The position numbers were made by a program, and so were the translations under genes. Positions 25,626 to 34,127 of a DNA stretch of 64,000 bases are shown here, one piece after another; position 1 is the first letter of the stretch; every line of letters starts with the position of its first letter. Below the pieces are notes generated by a model. That model saw nothing but the letters and a program-made list of their open reading frames with translations. It was not told the origin of the DNA and made no database searches. Source of the stretch: Rhodococcus sp. Leaf247 (GTDB lineage Bacteria > Actinomycetota > Actinomycetes > Mycobacteriales > Mycobacteriaceae); contig NZ_LMRP01000001.1 in the NCBI RefSeq assembly GCF_001426185.1, positions 1,342,765-1,406,764 of the forward strand, given 5' to 3'.

Positions 25626-26657
25626 TCAGTCGCTGTAGACGTTGAGGGCGAAGTCGGCCACGTCCGGGAAGGGACTGGCCTCGGCGAAGCTCACGGATTC
25701 TGCGATGTCCGCGTCCACTTCTGCCCAGACGGTGGCGAACTCGGATTCGGTCACCAGGCCTTCGGACACGGCCCGTGCTTCGAGGAGTTTGATGGCGTCG
25801 CGCTCTTTCCACGCCTCGACCTCTTCCTGGGTGCGGTAGGTCTTGCGCAGACCCTTCACGCCCTGGTGGTCGTAGTAGCGGTAGGTCTTGGCCTCGACCA
25901 GAGTGGGACCACCGCCGTTGCGGGCCCGTTCGACCGCACGCCCGACGGCTGCGCGCACCGCGATCGCATCCATGCCGTCGCAGATCTCACTGGGAAATCC
26001 GTAGGCCGGTGCGCGATCGGCGACGTTCTCGAGCTTCATGTGATCCCGCAGAGCGGTGAATTCCGCGTATCCGTTGTTCTCGCAGACGAATACGACCGGA
26101 AGTTCGAGAATGCCGGCCATGTTCGCGGCCTCGTGGAACGCGCCGATGTTGCTGGCCCCGTCCCCGAAGAACGGGATGGCGACGGAGTCCTCGCCGCGGT
26201 ACTTGGCGGCGAATGCGGCGCCGACGGCGATCGGGATACCGCCGCCGACGATGCCGTTCGCGCCGAGCATGCCGATGGAGAGGTCGTTGATGTGCATCGA
26301 GCCACCGCGGCCCTTGCAGTATCCGTCGACGCGGCCGAAGAGTTCGGCGAACATCTGGCGGAACTGGGCACCCTTGGCGACGGCGTGACCGTGTCCGCGG
26401 TGTGTCGAGGAGATCTGATCGGTGTCCCGCAGGTTGCTCATCGCCCCGGCTGCGACGGCTTCCTGGCCGACGTACAGGTGCAGGAACCCTGGAAGCTTGC
26501 CGCCTTCCATCAGCCGGCCGGCCTCGGTCTCGAACTGCCTGATCCGAACCATGCGCCGATGCAGATCCAGCAGGATCTCCCGGCTCGGTGTCGGATCGTT
26601 GGATCCGATGGGCTCGACGGCCTCACGGGTTGGGTCGGTCGCGGTCGAAGTCACCAC
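25626..26657 (-). CDS. 2-oxoacid (acetoin/pyruvate-type) dehydrogenase E1 alpha
   Basis: 343 residues. Thiamine-diphosphate motif GDGASNIGAFHEAANMAG to ENNGYAEF (GDG to NN) is intact, with RMVRIRQFETEAGRLMEGGK at the start and KGRGGSMHI. The GTG at 26657 follows AGAGG by five bases; a second GTG at 26654 and an upstream ATG at 26696 without a ribosome site are alternatives. First gene of the operon E1 alpha, E1 beta, E2, DUF35, thiolase, acyl-CoA dehydrogenase, which links keto-acid cleavage to beta-oxidation. Confidence 0.92.
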   Translation of the reverse strand: MVTSTATDPTREAVEPIGSNDPTPSREILLDLHRRMVRIRQFETEAGRLMEGGKLPGFLHLYVGQEAVAAGAMSNLRDTDQISSTHRGHGHAVAKGAQFRQMFAELFGRVDGYCKGRGGSMHINDLSIGMLGANGIVGGGIPIAVGAAFAAKYRGEDSVAIPFFGDGASNIGAFHEAANMAGILELPVVFVCENNGYAEFTALRDHMKLENVADRAPAYGFPSEICDGMDAIAVRAAVGRAVERARNGGGPTLVEAKTYRYYDHQGVKGLRKTYRTQEEVEAWKERDAIKLLEARAVSEGLVTESEFATVWAEVDADIAESVSFAEASPFPDVADFALNVYSD

Positions 26658-26724
26658 GTACACCTCTTCTCTGGTCCGAACGATGCAGCGATCCATCGCG
26701 CTGGGGACTTTGTTTACGTCTTCT

Positions 26725-26779
26725 ACAGTATGGCTACTACAGTAGCTGAATGTAAGTAGAATCACTATAAAGTTACTGT
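26725..26779. promoter_or_regulatory. Divergent regulatory region with cluster-motif copies
   Basis: The 159-bp region between the E1 alpha and ligase starts holds AATGTAAGTAG (26749-26759) and AAAGTTACTGT (26769-26779). The second keeps the AGT-N-ACT core of the cluster motif. Upstream, the repeated CTACAGTA/CTACAGTAG segments around 26723-26745 form an additional inverted-repeat-like block. A related TCTACA/TGTAGA inverted repeat occurs near 32429-32448. Function is inferred. Confidence 0.4.
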
Positions 26780-26816
26780 TGCACATTCGAGGACCGAACC
26801 GTTGAAGGAGTGAGCC

Positions 26817-28361
26817 ATGCTCGACCGAATAAGGGAGCGAGCGACGGCCGACCCGCACGGCCTGGCTCTGGTGGACGACCGCAGAGCGATGACCTGGACC
26901 GATGTCGCCACCACCCTCGACGCCCTGGGCGAACGACTCATCCACATCGCACCGAACTCCGACGAACGCATCGCCGTGATCGGCGAGAACACCGCCGAGA
27001 CCCTCCTGACGCACGTTGCCGGCATCCGGCGGGGCGTCGGCACGGTGGCCGTCTCCCGGCAGCTCAAGCCCGACGAAATGGCCGACCAGCTGCTCGATTC
27101 CGGTTCCGTGGCCGTGGTGACGGGCCCCTCGGGTCTGATCTCGTCCTTCGAAGCGGGTCGCAAGGTCGGTCTCCGCGCGGTGATCGTCCACAACGCCGAC
27201 GCGTTCGGCGGCGTCGACTGGTCCGAGTTCGTCGCGACCGACCGAGACCTGCCCGCGTCGGTGCCGGCGACCGAGCGTCCGGCTCGTCCGCCCCTCGTCT
27301 ACACCTCCGGCACCACCGGACGTGCTCGCGGCACGCAGGTGCGCTGGTTGCCCGCTCCCGCCGAGACCGCCGCGGACTTCGTCGACGCGGTGTCCGCGCG
27401 GTCGGGCTATCCCGCCGGCGTCCACCTCGTCGTCGGACCGCTGCAACACAACGGCCCGCTCACCGCGATACGCCATCTGCTCTCCGGTCAGCCCGTGGTG
27501 GTGATGGGCCGCTTCGACGCCGAACGCACGTTGGAGCTGATCTCGGGTCACCGGGTCACGTCGACACTGATGGTTCCCACGCACTTCCAGCGCCTGCTGG
27601 GACTCGACGATGGCGTCCGCTCCCGCCACGACGTCTCGTCTCTGGAGTACGTCGCGCACACCGGTTCGGCGTGTCCCCAGGACGTGAAGCGTTCGATGAT
27701 CGACTGGTTCGGTCCGGTGCTCGTCGAGTCTTACGGCGGCAGCGAAATCGGGTCGGTGTGCAAGATCGACTCGACGGAGTGGCTCGAGCACCCCCGGTCG
27801 GTCGGCCGAGCGGTCCCCCCGTTCGAAGCCGTGGTCGTCGGATCCGACGGCGGCGAACTCGGCCGCGGTGAGGTGGGTGTGCTCGGCTTCCGAACCCCGC
27901 CCGAGCGCAGCGTCGTCTTCCACGCCGATCCCGAAAAGACCGCTGCGGCTTACATTTTGCCGGGAGTCGCAACCCTGGGCGACGTCGGGTACGTGGACGA
28001 CGACGGGTACGTGTTCATCACCGATCGAGTGGCCGACATGGTGGTCTCCGGAGGCGTGAACCTGTATCCCGCAGAGAGCGAGCGCGTTCTGTCGACGTAC
28101 CCGGCCGTCGCGGAAGTCGCGGTGATCGGCGTGCCGGACGACGACCTCGGCGAAGCCCTGCTGGCACTGGTGGTGGCGCGGCCCGACACCTCGCTGGACG
28201 TGGACGAACTCGCCCGCTTCGCGAAGGACTCGATGGCCTCCTACAAATGCCCGAAGAACTACGTCGTGGTCGAAGAACTGAGCCGCAACGCCATGGGCAA
28301 GCTCGACAAGAAGGCCATGCGCGCTCCGTATTGGAGTACCGAACGCACCATCGCCGGCTAG
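26817..28361 (+). CDS. AMP-forming acyl/aryl-CoA ligase
   Basis: 514 residues of the ANL superfamily. Phosphate loop YTSGTTGRARG begins at residue 162. The A5-like YGGSEIGSVCKID, the ribose-binding GDVGYVDDDGYVFITDR and the C-terminal catalytic Lys motif (NAMGKLDKKAMR) are all present. It should activate a carboxylic acid of the pathway as an acyl-CoA, feeding the acyl-CoA dehydrogenases and thiolase encoded in the divergent operon. ATG follows GAAGGAG. First gene of a rightward operon with two phosphatases. Confidence 0.88.
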   Translation: MLDRIRERATADPHGLALVDDRRAMTWTDVATTLDALGERLIHIAPNSDERIAVIGENTAETLLTHVAGIRRGVGTVAVSRQLKPDEMADQLLDSGSVAVVTGPSGLISSFEAGRKVGLRAVIVHNADAFGGVDWSEFVATDRDLPASVPATERPARPPLVYTSGTTGRARGTQVRWLPAPAETAADFVDAVSARSGYPAGVHLVVGPLQHNGPLTAIRHLLSGQPVVVMGRFDAERTLELISGHRVTSTLMVPTHFQRLLGLDDGVRSRHDVSSLEYVAHTGSACPQDVKRSMIDWFGPVLVESYGGSEIGSVCKIDSTEWLEHPRSVGRAVPPFEAVVVGSDGGELGRGEVGVLGFRTPPERSVVFHADPEKTAAAYILPGVATLGDVGYVDDDGYVFITDRVADMVVSGGVNLYPAESERVLSTYPAVAEVAVIGVPDDDLGEALLALVVARPDTSLDVDELARFAKDSMASYKCPKNYVVVEELSRNAMGKLDKKAMRAPYWSTERTIAG

Positions 28362-28399
28362 CTCCCATACTCCGCACTTCACTTCGCCGAAAGGTAGTC

Positions 28400-29002
28400 A
28401 TGATCGAGGTTCTACTGGTCCGGCACGGCCAACCGGTCTCCCGAGTGCGCAATCCGGGGTTGGCCCCCGAAGGCATCGCGGATGCCCGCAAACTCGCGAC
28501 GTGGCTGCGACACGAGCAGATCGATGCGATCGTCGCCAGTCCCCTCGTTCGGGCCCGGCAGACGGCGGAAGAGCTTGCGGCAGGGATGGATCGGGAACTC
28601 GATCTGGTGATCGAGGACCTGCGCGAGTGGGACGACGACATCAGCCCCGAGGACTACATGGCCGTCGAGGACATGGCACCCGACGATGCTCGGCTGCGCG
28701 CGGTGGCCGACGGCCGGTTCGAGGAGTACGTTCCCGCCCTCGATCTGCCGAAGTTTCGCGCCCGCGCACGGTCGGCTCTGGATCAGGTCTTCGACCGGTA
28801 CCCCTCCGGACGCGTCGTGGCGGTAGCGCACGGCGGCATCATCAACGCAGTGGTCGCCGACATCCTCGAGATGCCGAAGACGTTCTGGCACAACCCCGCC
28901 TACACCTCGGTCGCGCGCGTGCGGAAGTTGGACTCCGGTGTGATCGTCGTCGATTCGATCAACGACACCGCACACCTGCGCGGCACCGTCGTAGTCGCAT
29001 GA
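28400..29002 (+). CDS. Histidine phosphatase family protein 1
   Basis: 200 residues. The phosphoglycerate-mutase-type catalytic motif LVRHGQP is at residues 6-12 and the second His lies in VAHGGIIN. SPLVRARQTAEELA carries the usual Arg. Such enzymes dephosphorylate small molecules via a phosphohistidine. The ATG at 28400 follows GAAAGG. Its stop overlaps the next phosphatase (ATGA). Both end in an unusual shared tail (SINDTAHLRG), so they arose by duplication. In a cluster with PEP-type phosphotransferases they may remove the phosphate added earlier in the pathway; that is inference. Confidence 0.85.
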   Translation: MIEVLLVRHGQPVSRVRNPGLAPEGIADARKLATWLRHEQIDAIVASPLVRARQTAEELAAGMDRELDLVIEDLREWDDDISPEDYMAVEDMAPDDARLRAVADGRFEEYVPALDLPKFRARARSALDQVFDRYPSGRVVAVAHGGIINAVVADILEMPKTFWHNPAYTSVARVRKLDSGVIVVDSINDTAHLRGTVVVA

Positions 29003-29598
29003 CGGGTGACACGCTCGCCGCAGCTAGCCGGGTGATTCTGGTGCGGCACGGTCTGCCGGGCGAGGAGGGCGCCGCCGATCCAGGGCTCGGGGACACCGGC
29101 ACGGATCAAGCGCGGCGCCTCGGCGCGTGGCTGCGCAGCGAACCGGTGACGCAGGTGTTGTCGAGTCACTACAAGCGAGCCCACCAGACCGCCCTACTGG
29201 CGGCGGAACCACAGGGACTCGACGTCGCCGTCGACGAGCGGTTCCGGGAATGGGACAGCGATCGAACCAGTTACGCCACCCCCGAAGCCATCGCCGACAC
29301 ACCACAGGGACGAGCCTTCGCCGAGGGCCGGTTCGAGGATTTCGTTCCGAAGTACGACAAAGCCGAAGTGGCGCAGCGGATGCGCGCGGCGATTCTCGAC
29401 GCCACGCGGCGGGCACCGGGTCAACTGACGGTGGTGGCGTCGCACGGCGGCGCCATCAACACGCTGTTGTCCGACATCCTGCAGGCGCCGTCACCGTTCT
29501 TCTTCAACCCCGGATACACGTCGATGAGCCGCATCGCGGTGCTGCGGTCGGGGCGCTTCGTCATCGAATCAGTCAACGACACAGCACATTTGCGCTGA
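28999..29598 (+). CDS. Histidine phosphatase family protein 2
   Basis: 199 residues. RHG motif in VILVRHGLPGEE at about residues 12-23, second His in VASHGGAIN, and a C-terminal SVNDTAHLR that matches phosphatase 1. ATG overlaps the previous stop by four bases. Middle regions differ (DSDRTSYATPEAIADTPQG versus DDDISPEDYMAVEDMAP), so the tandem copies may act on different phosphorylated intermediates. It ends nine bases before the convergent oxidoreductase gene. Confidence 0.85.
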   Translation: MTGDTLAAASRVILVRHGLPGEEGAADPGLGDTGTDQARRLGAWLRSEPVTQVLSSHYKRAHQTALLAAEPQGLDVAVDERFREWDSDRTSYATPEAIADTPQGRAFAEGRFEDFVPKYDKAEVAQRMRAAILDATRRAPGQLTVVASHGGAINTLLSDILQAPSPFFFNPGYTSMSRIAVLRSGRFVIESVNDTAHLR

Positions 29599-29607
29599 CC
29601 GCAGTTT

Positions 29608-30621
29608 TCAGGACAGACGGACCAGCATCTTGCCGACGTTCCCGCCGCCGAGCATGGACAGGAACGCGTCGACCGCGTTGTCGAGTCCGTCGTGGATGGT
29701 GGACTCGGCGATCAACTCCCCGGATGCCAGCCAGCCGGCGACGCGGTCCTCGAACTCGGGCCGCAGATCCTCGTGGTCGCGGACGATGAAGCCCTGCAGT
29801 GTGATTCGCTTGAGTATGGCGTTCATCAGGTGATCCATGGGCGGGCTGTCCGGACCTCCGTTGGAGATCATGCCGCACAGCGCCACCCGGCCACGCTGGT
29901 TCAGTGACGCCAGTGCCGCGACCAGATGGTCGCCACCGACGTTGTCGAAGTAGAGGTCGATGCCGTCGGGTGCCTCGTCCCGCAGCGCGGCACCGATAGG
30001 CCGCGCGCGGTAATCGATAGCCGCGTCGAAACCGAACCGGTCCGTGAGCAGCGCCGCCTTGTCCGGCCCGCCGGCGCTACCGACCACCCGCGAGGCGCCG
30101 AGCAACCTGGCGAGCTGGCCCGCCGCACTACCGACCGCCCCGGCCGCCGCGGAGACGAACACGGTGTCGCCGGTGCGTAATTCGCCCGCGCGCACCAGTC
30201 CGACGTACGCAGTGAAGCCCGTCTGACCGAGCACCCCGAGCCAGTGGTGCAGGTCGATCCCCCGCGGCTCGATCACGGTGGCCGCAGCGGTGTCGACCAC
30301 CGCGTGCTCGCGCCAGCCCAGGCGATGACGCACGTAGGAACCCGTGGGCACGTCCTCGGTGCCCTCGACCACCACACCGAGTGCGGACCCGTCGAGCGGT
30401 GCGTCCACCTGAAAGTTGGTGGTGTAGTGCATCTCCGACGTTGCCAGCCGTCCCCGCATCGACGGGTCGACACTCATGAACAGATTGCGCACGAGGACCT
30501 GATCGACTGTGCGTTCGGGAATCGGAAGGTCCCGAACCTCGAAGTGCTCCGGTCCGGGATCACCACCCGGGCGCTTCGCGAGATAGACGGCCCGTGTGGT
30601 GGTGATGACCCCGGTGCTCAC
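29608..30621 (-). CDS. NADP-dependent MDR oxidoreductase (PTGR/CurA-like)
   Basis: 337 residues without zinc ligands. Segments FMSVDPSMRGRL, the AAGAVGSAAGQLARLLGA cofactor loop, and IDLYFDNVGGDHLVAAL place it with 2-alkenal/15-oxo-prostaglandin-type double-bond reductases. Such enzymes reduce the C=C of alpha,beta-unsaturated ketones or aldehydes with NADPH. The GTG at 30621 overlaps the stop of the PEP-utilising gene upstream (GTGA), so the two are coupled. Confidence 0.87.
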   Translation of the reverse strand: MSTGVITTTRAVYLAKRPGGDPGPEHFEVRDLPIPERTVDQVLVRNLFMSVDPSMRGRLATSEMHYTTNFQVDAPLDGSALGVVVEGTEDVPTGSYVRHRLGWREHAVVDTAAATVIEPRGIDLHHWLGVLGQTGFTAYVGLVRAGELRTGDTVFVSAAAGAVGSAAGQLARLLGASRVVGSAGGPDKAALLTDRFGFDAAIDYRARPIGAALRDEAPDGIDLYFDNVGGDHLVAALASLNQRGRVALCGMISNGGPDSPPMDHLMNAILKRITLQGFIVRDHEDLRPEFEDRVAGWLASGELIAESTIHDGLDNAVDAFLSMLGGGNVGKMLVRLS

Positions 30622-32342
30622 GGCAGTTCCAGGATGGTGACCGTGCCCTTGGATCCGTCGATCTCGACGAGCGTGCCGTTCGGTATGCGGCGGGTCGCGG
30701 CCTGAACACCGGCCGCGCAAGCGATGCCGAGTTCGCGGCTCACGATCATCGCGTGCGACCCCATCGCACCGACGTCGGTGATGGCGCCACCGGAAACCAT
30801 GAACAACGGTGTCCACGACGGATCGGTTTGCGGTGCAACAAGAATGTCGCCGACCTCGAACGAGTCCAATTCGGCCATCGACGTGATCACGCGAGTGCGG
30901 CCCTGCGTGATTCCGGGTGAGGCGCCGGAGCCCTGGAGGACGTCGCCGACCTTCACGGCGGCGACGGCCGACCGACCCGTGCGGCCCAGCGTCGACAGGG
31001 CCGGGATCGGTTCGCGGGTGTCGAGGAAGGTGGGAAGTTCCAGGCCGAACAGCTCGCGCCAGTCGCGGTGTCGTTGCGCCAGAGTGATTCTCATCGACTC
31101 GGGGGCACTCGCCAGCGCGTCGAGTTCGTCGTCGACCGCCATGAACACGTGGTCGGCCGAATCGAGGTGACCATCGGCGTACAGCCGGCGACCGAGCTCC
31201 ACCAGCGGAACACGCGCCTCGTGCAGCACCTTGATGCAGTTGGTCTTGGCGCGCTCACGCCATGCGGCGAACCTGCGGGCGGACGCCAACGCCGCTGCGA
31301 GCGTCGCCTGCCCCGCCTCGTCGTCGCCGACGATCTTCTTCGCCGCGGCCAGAGCGTCGGCTCCGGCCGACGCATGATCGGACAGCCGTGCGTCGGGCGC
31401 GGCCGAGTCGTCTTGGAGCCGCAGCCGGTCGATGAGGCCGAGGACGAGCTCGGGCCGGGTCTCCCACGAGACGGACCCGAGGTCCCATTCGTTGGGCCCG
31501 CGGTATCCGTAGTCGAGGAGGAACCGGTCGAGGGTGGCATCGAACTTCGGGTCGATTCCGGCGATCCGCTCACCGACGCCGGCAACTCCGGAATCGAATG
31601 CCGCCATCAGCTTCTCGTCGGCCCGGACCAAGCGGCCGAGCTCCCACAACGCATACGACGGCAGCGCCGAGTCCACGTCACCGGCCGCACCGACCAGGGT
31701 GACGATGAGATCTTGGTTCTCCGCGCCCAGCAGCTGGCCCAGAACGGCGGGACCCACCGCGGCGCAGTTGGTGGCGATCACCTCACCGCGCCACGCGACG
31801 CGCTCGAGCGGCATCACCGACCGGGCTCGCGCGACGAGCGCGGCCGGCGTCAGTACGGACAGGTCGGGACGTTCGGCGCGCAAGCGGTCGGCGAGAGTCC
31901 GGTCTTCTTCGAGTTCCGGGAACGTCTCGGTGGACAGCGCCCACGCGTTGCGGGCCTCCAGCCGGCGGCCGGCCTCGGCATTCTCGTCGTCTGGATGGCC
32001 GACGTAAGCCGGGATGTTCGGGTCTCCGCCATAGAAGAGCTGATCGACGAGTTCCACCGGCAGACCGCCACGGATGCCGACGAGACGAGACATCGACAGG
32101 TTGATGTAGAGGTGTCCGTAGAAGATTCCGGACGAGGCCGCGACGTCGGGCTTCTCGGCGAGCGAGTAGCTGCCCAGGCTGGCGTAGCCGAAGTTCCATC
32201 CGGGAAGAATGTTCTGAATCCACCCCAGATCCGCGCCGAGGGGCGTGATCGGGTCCGACAGCACGTCGCTCGCGTTGAGCCGCGTGTACACGGGCAGACG
32301 AGGACTCGGATCGGTGTCGACCAACCAACGCTGCTCGGACAT
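30618..32342 (-). CDS. PEP-utilising (mobile-domain) phosphotransferase-like protein 2
   Basis: 574 residues, a clear paralogue of the protein at 2081-3820 along its whole length (both start with a PVYTR-N-A motif, share YRGPNEWD/YGSRAPNEWD and a GA/GSHAMIVSRELGI C-terminal domain). The conserved phosphohistidine candidate is His530. No ATP-grasp or PEP barrel is attached. The ATG at 32342 gives an N terminus like its paralogue; ATG 32363 and GTG 32375 are alternatives. Two copies suggest either two phosphorylated substrates or a heteromeric enzyme. It is first in a two-gene operon. Confidence 0.75.
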   Translation of the reverse strand: MSEQRWLVDTDPSPRLPVYTRLNASDVLSDPITPLGADLGWIQNILPGWNFGYASLGSYSLAEKPDVAASSGIFYGHLYINLSMSRLVGIRGGLPVELVDQLFYGGDPNIPAYVGHPDDENAEAGRRLEARNAWALSTETFPELEEDRTLADRLRAERPDLSVLTPAALVARARSVMPLERVAWRGEVIATNCAAVGPAVLGQLLGAENQDLIVTLVGAAGDVDSALPSYALWELGRLVRADEKLMAAFDSGVAGVGERIAGIDPKFDATLDRFLLDYGYRGPNEWDLGSVSWETRPELVLGLIDRLRLQDDSAAPDARLSDHASAGADALAAAKKIVGDDEAGQATLAAALASARRFAAWRERAKTNCIKVLHEARVPLVELGRRLYADGHLDSADHVFMAVDDELDALASAPESMRITLAQRHRDWRELFGLELPTFLDTREPIPALSTLGRTGRSAVAAVKVGDVLQGSGASPGITQGRTRVITSMAELDSFEVGDILVAPQTDPSWTPLFMVSGGAITDVGAMGSHAMIVSRELGIACAAGVQAATRRIPNGTLVEIDGSKGTVTILELP

Positions 32343-32410
32343 TGCACTTCTCGTCTCTGACATCGGCGACTGCACCTCGTGGGTAGTTTTTTGATTCCGT
32401 CTGCAGATTT

Positions 32411-32421
32411 ACTGTGACTTG
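32411..32421. promoter_or_regulatory. Cluster-motif half-site upstream of PEP-utilising gene 2
   Basis: ACTGTGACTTG retains the GT-N-ACTTG half, like the site at 2034-2044 in front of the first PEP-utilising gene. It is 69 bases upstream of the leftward start. The similarity of the two sites parallels the similarity of the two genes. Confidence 0.45.
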
Positions 32422-32451
32422 AGCCACTCTACATGCAAGACTGTAGACGAT

Positions 32452-32466
32452 GACAAGTTACTTGTC
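32452..32466. promoter_or_regulatory. Perfect palindromic operator of the catabolic regulon
   Basis: GACAAGTTACTTGTC is a perfect inverted repeat with seven-base arms around a central T. It is the best copy of a motif that recurs in several promoter regions of this cluster. It lies 35 bases upstream of the SDR start in the 159-bp divergent region. TetR-family dimers bind such sites. The spacing differs from the published KstR2 type (CAAG-NN-CTTG), as here three bases separate the CAAG and CTTG arms. Confidence 0.65.
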
Positions 32467-32501
32467 TCTGGTCCTGAGCGAATCGGTATGGGAGAAGATC
32501 A

Positions 32502-33278
32502 ATGAAATTGCAAGACAAGGTTGTTGCCGTCACGGGCGGAACCCAGGGAATCGGACGCGGCATCGCCGAAGCGGCGTTGGCCGAAGGGGCGAAGGTGTCC
32601 CTCAACGGGCGCTCGAAGGACAAAGGCGAGAAAGCTCTTGCACAGTTCGGGGCCGGTGATCGCGCTGCCTTCTTCCCCGGAGACGTCACCGTGCAGTCCG
32701 ATGTGGAGGACTTCATCGAGCAGACGGTCGCCACGTTCGGGCGCATCGACGTGCTGGTGAACAACGCCGGCGGAGCCAAGGATCTCCAACCCACGGCCAA
32801 CCTCAGCGACGAGGAATGGACTCTGGTGATGAACTGGAATCTGAACTCGAACTTCTGGGCCACCCGCCGGGCCCTCCAGCACATGCTGCCCAACAAGTCC
32901 GGCCGCATCATCAACATCTCGTCGGTGGAAGGCAAGCACGGCAAGCCCGTGTTCACCGCCTATGTGGCCGCGAAGCACGCCATCAACGGCATGACCAAGT
33001 CCATCGCCCGCGAGGTCGGTACCGAGGGCATCACCGTCAACTCCATCTGCCCCGGACTCGTGATCACCGACATCATCAAGGACAACGGCCCCGCCACGGC
33101 CAAGGCCATGGGGATGTCCTTCGACGAGATGGTGGCGTTGTTCGCCGAGGAGTCGGCGCTCAAGCGACCCAACACGATCGAAGAAGTCGCCGCGATGGCG
33201 ATGCTCCTCGCGTCCGACGCCGGCGCCGGTATTACCAGCGCGATTCTCAGCGTCGACGGTGGAACTGCGAACTACTGA
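32502..33278 (+). CDS. Short-chain dehydrogenase/reductase
   Basis: 258 residues, classical SDR. Cofactor motif TGGTQGIG near residue 11, NNAGG, Ser in NISSVEG, and Tyr154/Lys158 (YVAAK). An Arg after beta-2 (NGRSKDK) favours NADPH. Start ATG follows GGGAGAAG. First gene of a rightward pair behind the perfect palindromic operator. It probably oxidises or reduces a ring or chain hydroxyl; the substrate is unknown. Confidence 0.88.
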   Translation: MKLQDKVVAVTGGTQGIGRGIAEAALAEGAKVSLNGRSKDKGEKALAQFGAGDRAAFFPGDVTVQSDVEDFIEQTVATFGRIDVLVNNAGGAKDLQPTANLSDEEWTLVMNWNLNSNFWATRRALQHMLPNKSGRIINISSVEGKHGKPVFTAYVAAKHAINGMTKSIAREVGTEGITVNSICPGLVITDIIKDNGPATAKAMGMSFDEMVALFAEESALKRPNTIEEVAAMAMLLASDAGAGITSAILSVDGGTANY

Positions 33279-33309
33279 TGCACCACCCCTCTGTCACGAA
33301 GGAAGCCTT

Positions 33310-34104
33310 ATGACTCGAGCAGGATTGTCGGCCAGTCGTGAACTGGCCGACCGATACGGGTCCGTGGTCCGCAGCCTCACTGCGGACGAATGGTCGGCTC
33401 CCAGCCGTTGCGCGGGCTGGTCGGTGAAAGATCTGGTTGCGCATACAGGTTCGAACTTCGCGGTCATGGTCGATCCGCCGCCCGCCGATCCGTCGGCACC
33501 TGCACCCAGCACCGCCGAGGAGCTGCAGAACCAATTGGTCGACGCGCGCCGGGATTGGTCCAGCTCGCAGGTCGCCGACGAGTTCCTCGCCAACATCGAC
33601 GGTGCGATGGGGGTTCTGGAAGCGATGCAGCAGACCGAGCTGGCGTCGGCACCGATGACGCTGACCGACCTCGGAACCTATCGCACGCATCAGCTTTCGG
33701 ACGCGTTCGCTTTCGACATGTGGTGTCACATGTACGTCGACCTGCTCGGATCGGAGGGACCGGTCACCCGGGAGGTACCCGACCCGGAAGACGATCTGGT
33801 GCGTACCGCCGTCGAGTGGATGTGGACCGGGTTACCGCAGATGTGCACTCCGGTGAGCGGGGTACTGGACCGCCCGCTGGGGGTGCGACTCACCGGCGCC
33901 GGCGGTGGCGAGTGGACCCTGCGGCCGGGCTTGGAGTTGCTCACCGTCGATCCCGGACTGTCGGCCGCCGACACGGTGATCACCTCGGCCGCTACCGATT
34001 TCGTCCTGTGGGGTACCACCCGCAGCCAATGGCGCAAGCACGTGACGGTCGAAGGCGACTCGGCCTACGCCGAGAAGGTTCTCGACACCGTCGACATCAT
34101 CTGA
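33310..34104 (+). CDS. Maleylpyruvate isomerase-like (DinB-fold, mycothiol-type) protein
   Basis: 264 residues. The N-terminal half matches the mycothiol-dependent maleylpyruvate isomerase metal-binding domain: ADRYGSVVRSLTADEWSAPS, CAGWSVKDLVAHTGSNF and THQLSDAFAFDMWCHMYVDL supply candidate His ligands. The C-terminal half (LTGAGGGEWTLRPG) resembles the sterol-carrier-like MDMPI C-terminal domain. The ATG at 33310 with GGAAG upstream is preferred to an earlier in-frame ATG at 33259 that would overlap the SDR gene. Could be a thiol-dependent isomerase of the pathway. Confidence 0.68.
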   Translation: MTRAGLSASRELADRYGSVVRSLTADEWSAPSRCAGWSVKDLVAHTGSNFAVMVDPPPADPSAPAPSTAEELQNQLVDARRDWSSSQVADEFLANIDGAMGVLEAMQQTELASAPMTLTDLGTYRTHQLSDAFAFDMWCHMYVDLLGSEGPVTREVPDPEDDLVRTAVEWMWTGLPQMCTPVSGVLDRPLGVRLTGAGGGEWTLRPGLELLTVDPGLSAADTVITSAATDFVLWGTTRSQWRKHVTVEGDSAYAEKVLDTVDII

Positions 34105-34127
34105 CCGAGTTCATCATCTGAACGAGC

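Noticed and set aside
28382-28399. Separate promoter for the phosphatase pair
   Set aside because: The 38-base gap after the ligase gene contains only a ribosome site; co-transcription is simpler.
32452-32466. Palindrome as a KstR2 site
   Set aside because: KstR2 sites have two bases between CAAG and CTTG; here there are three, and no other KstR2-regulon genes are recognised.
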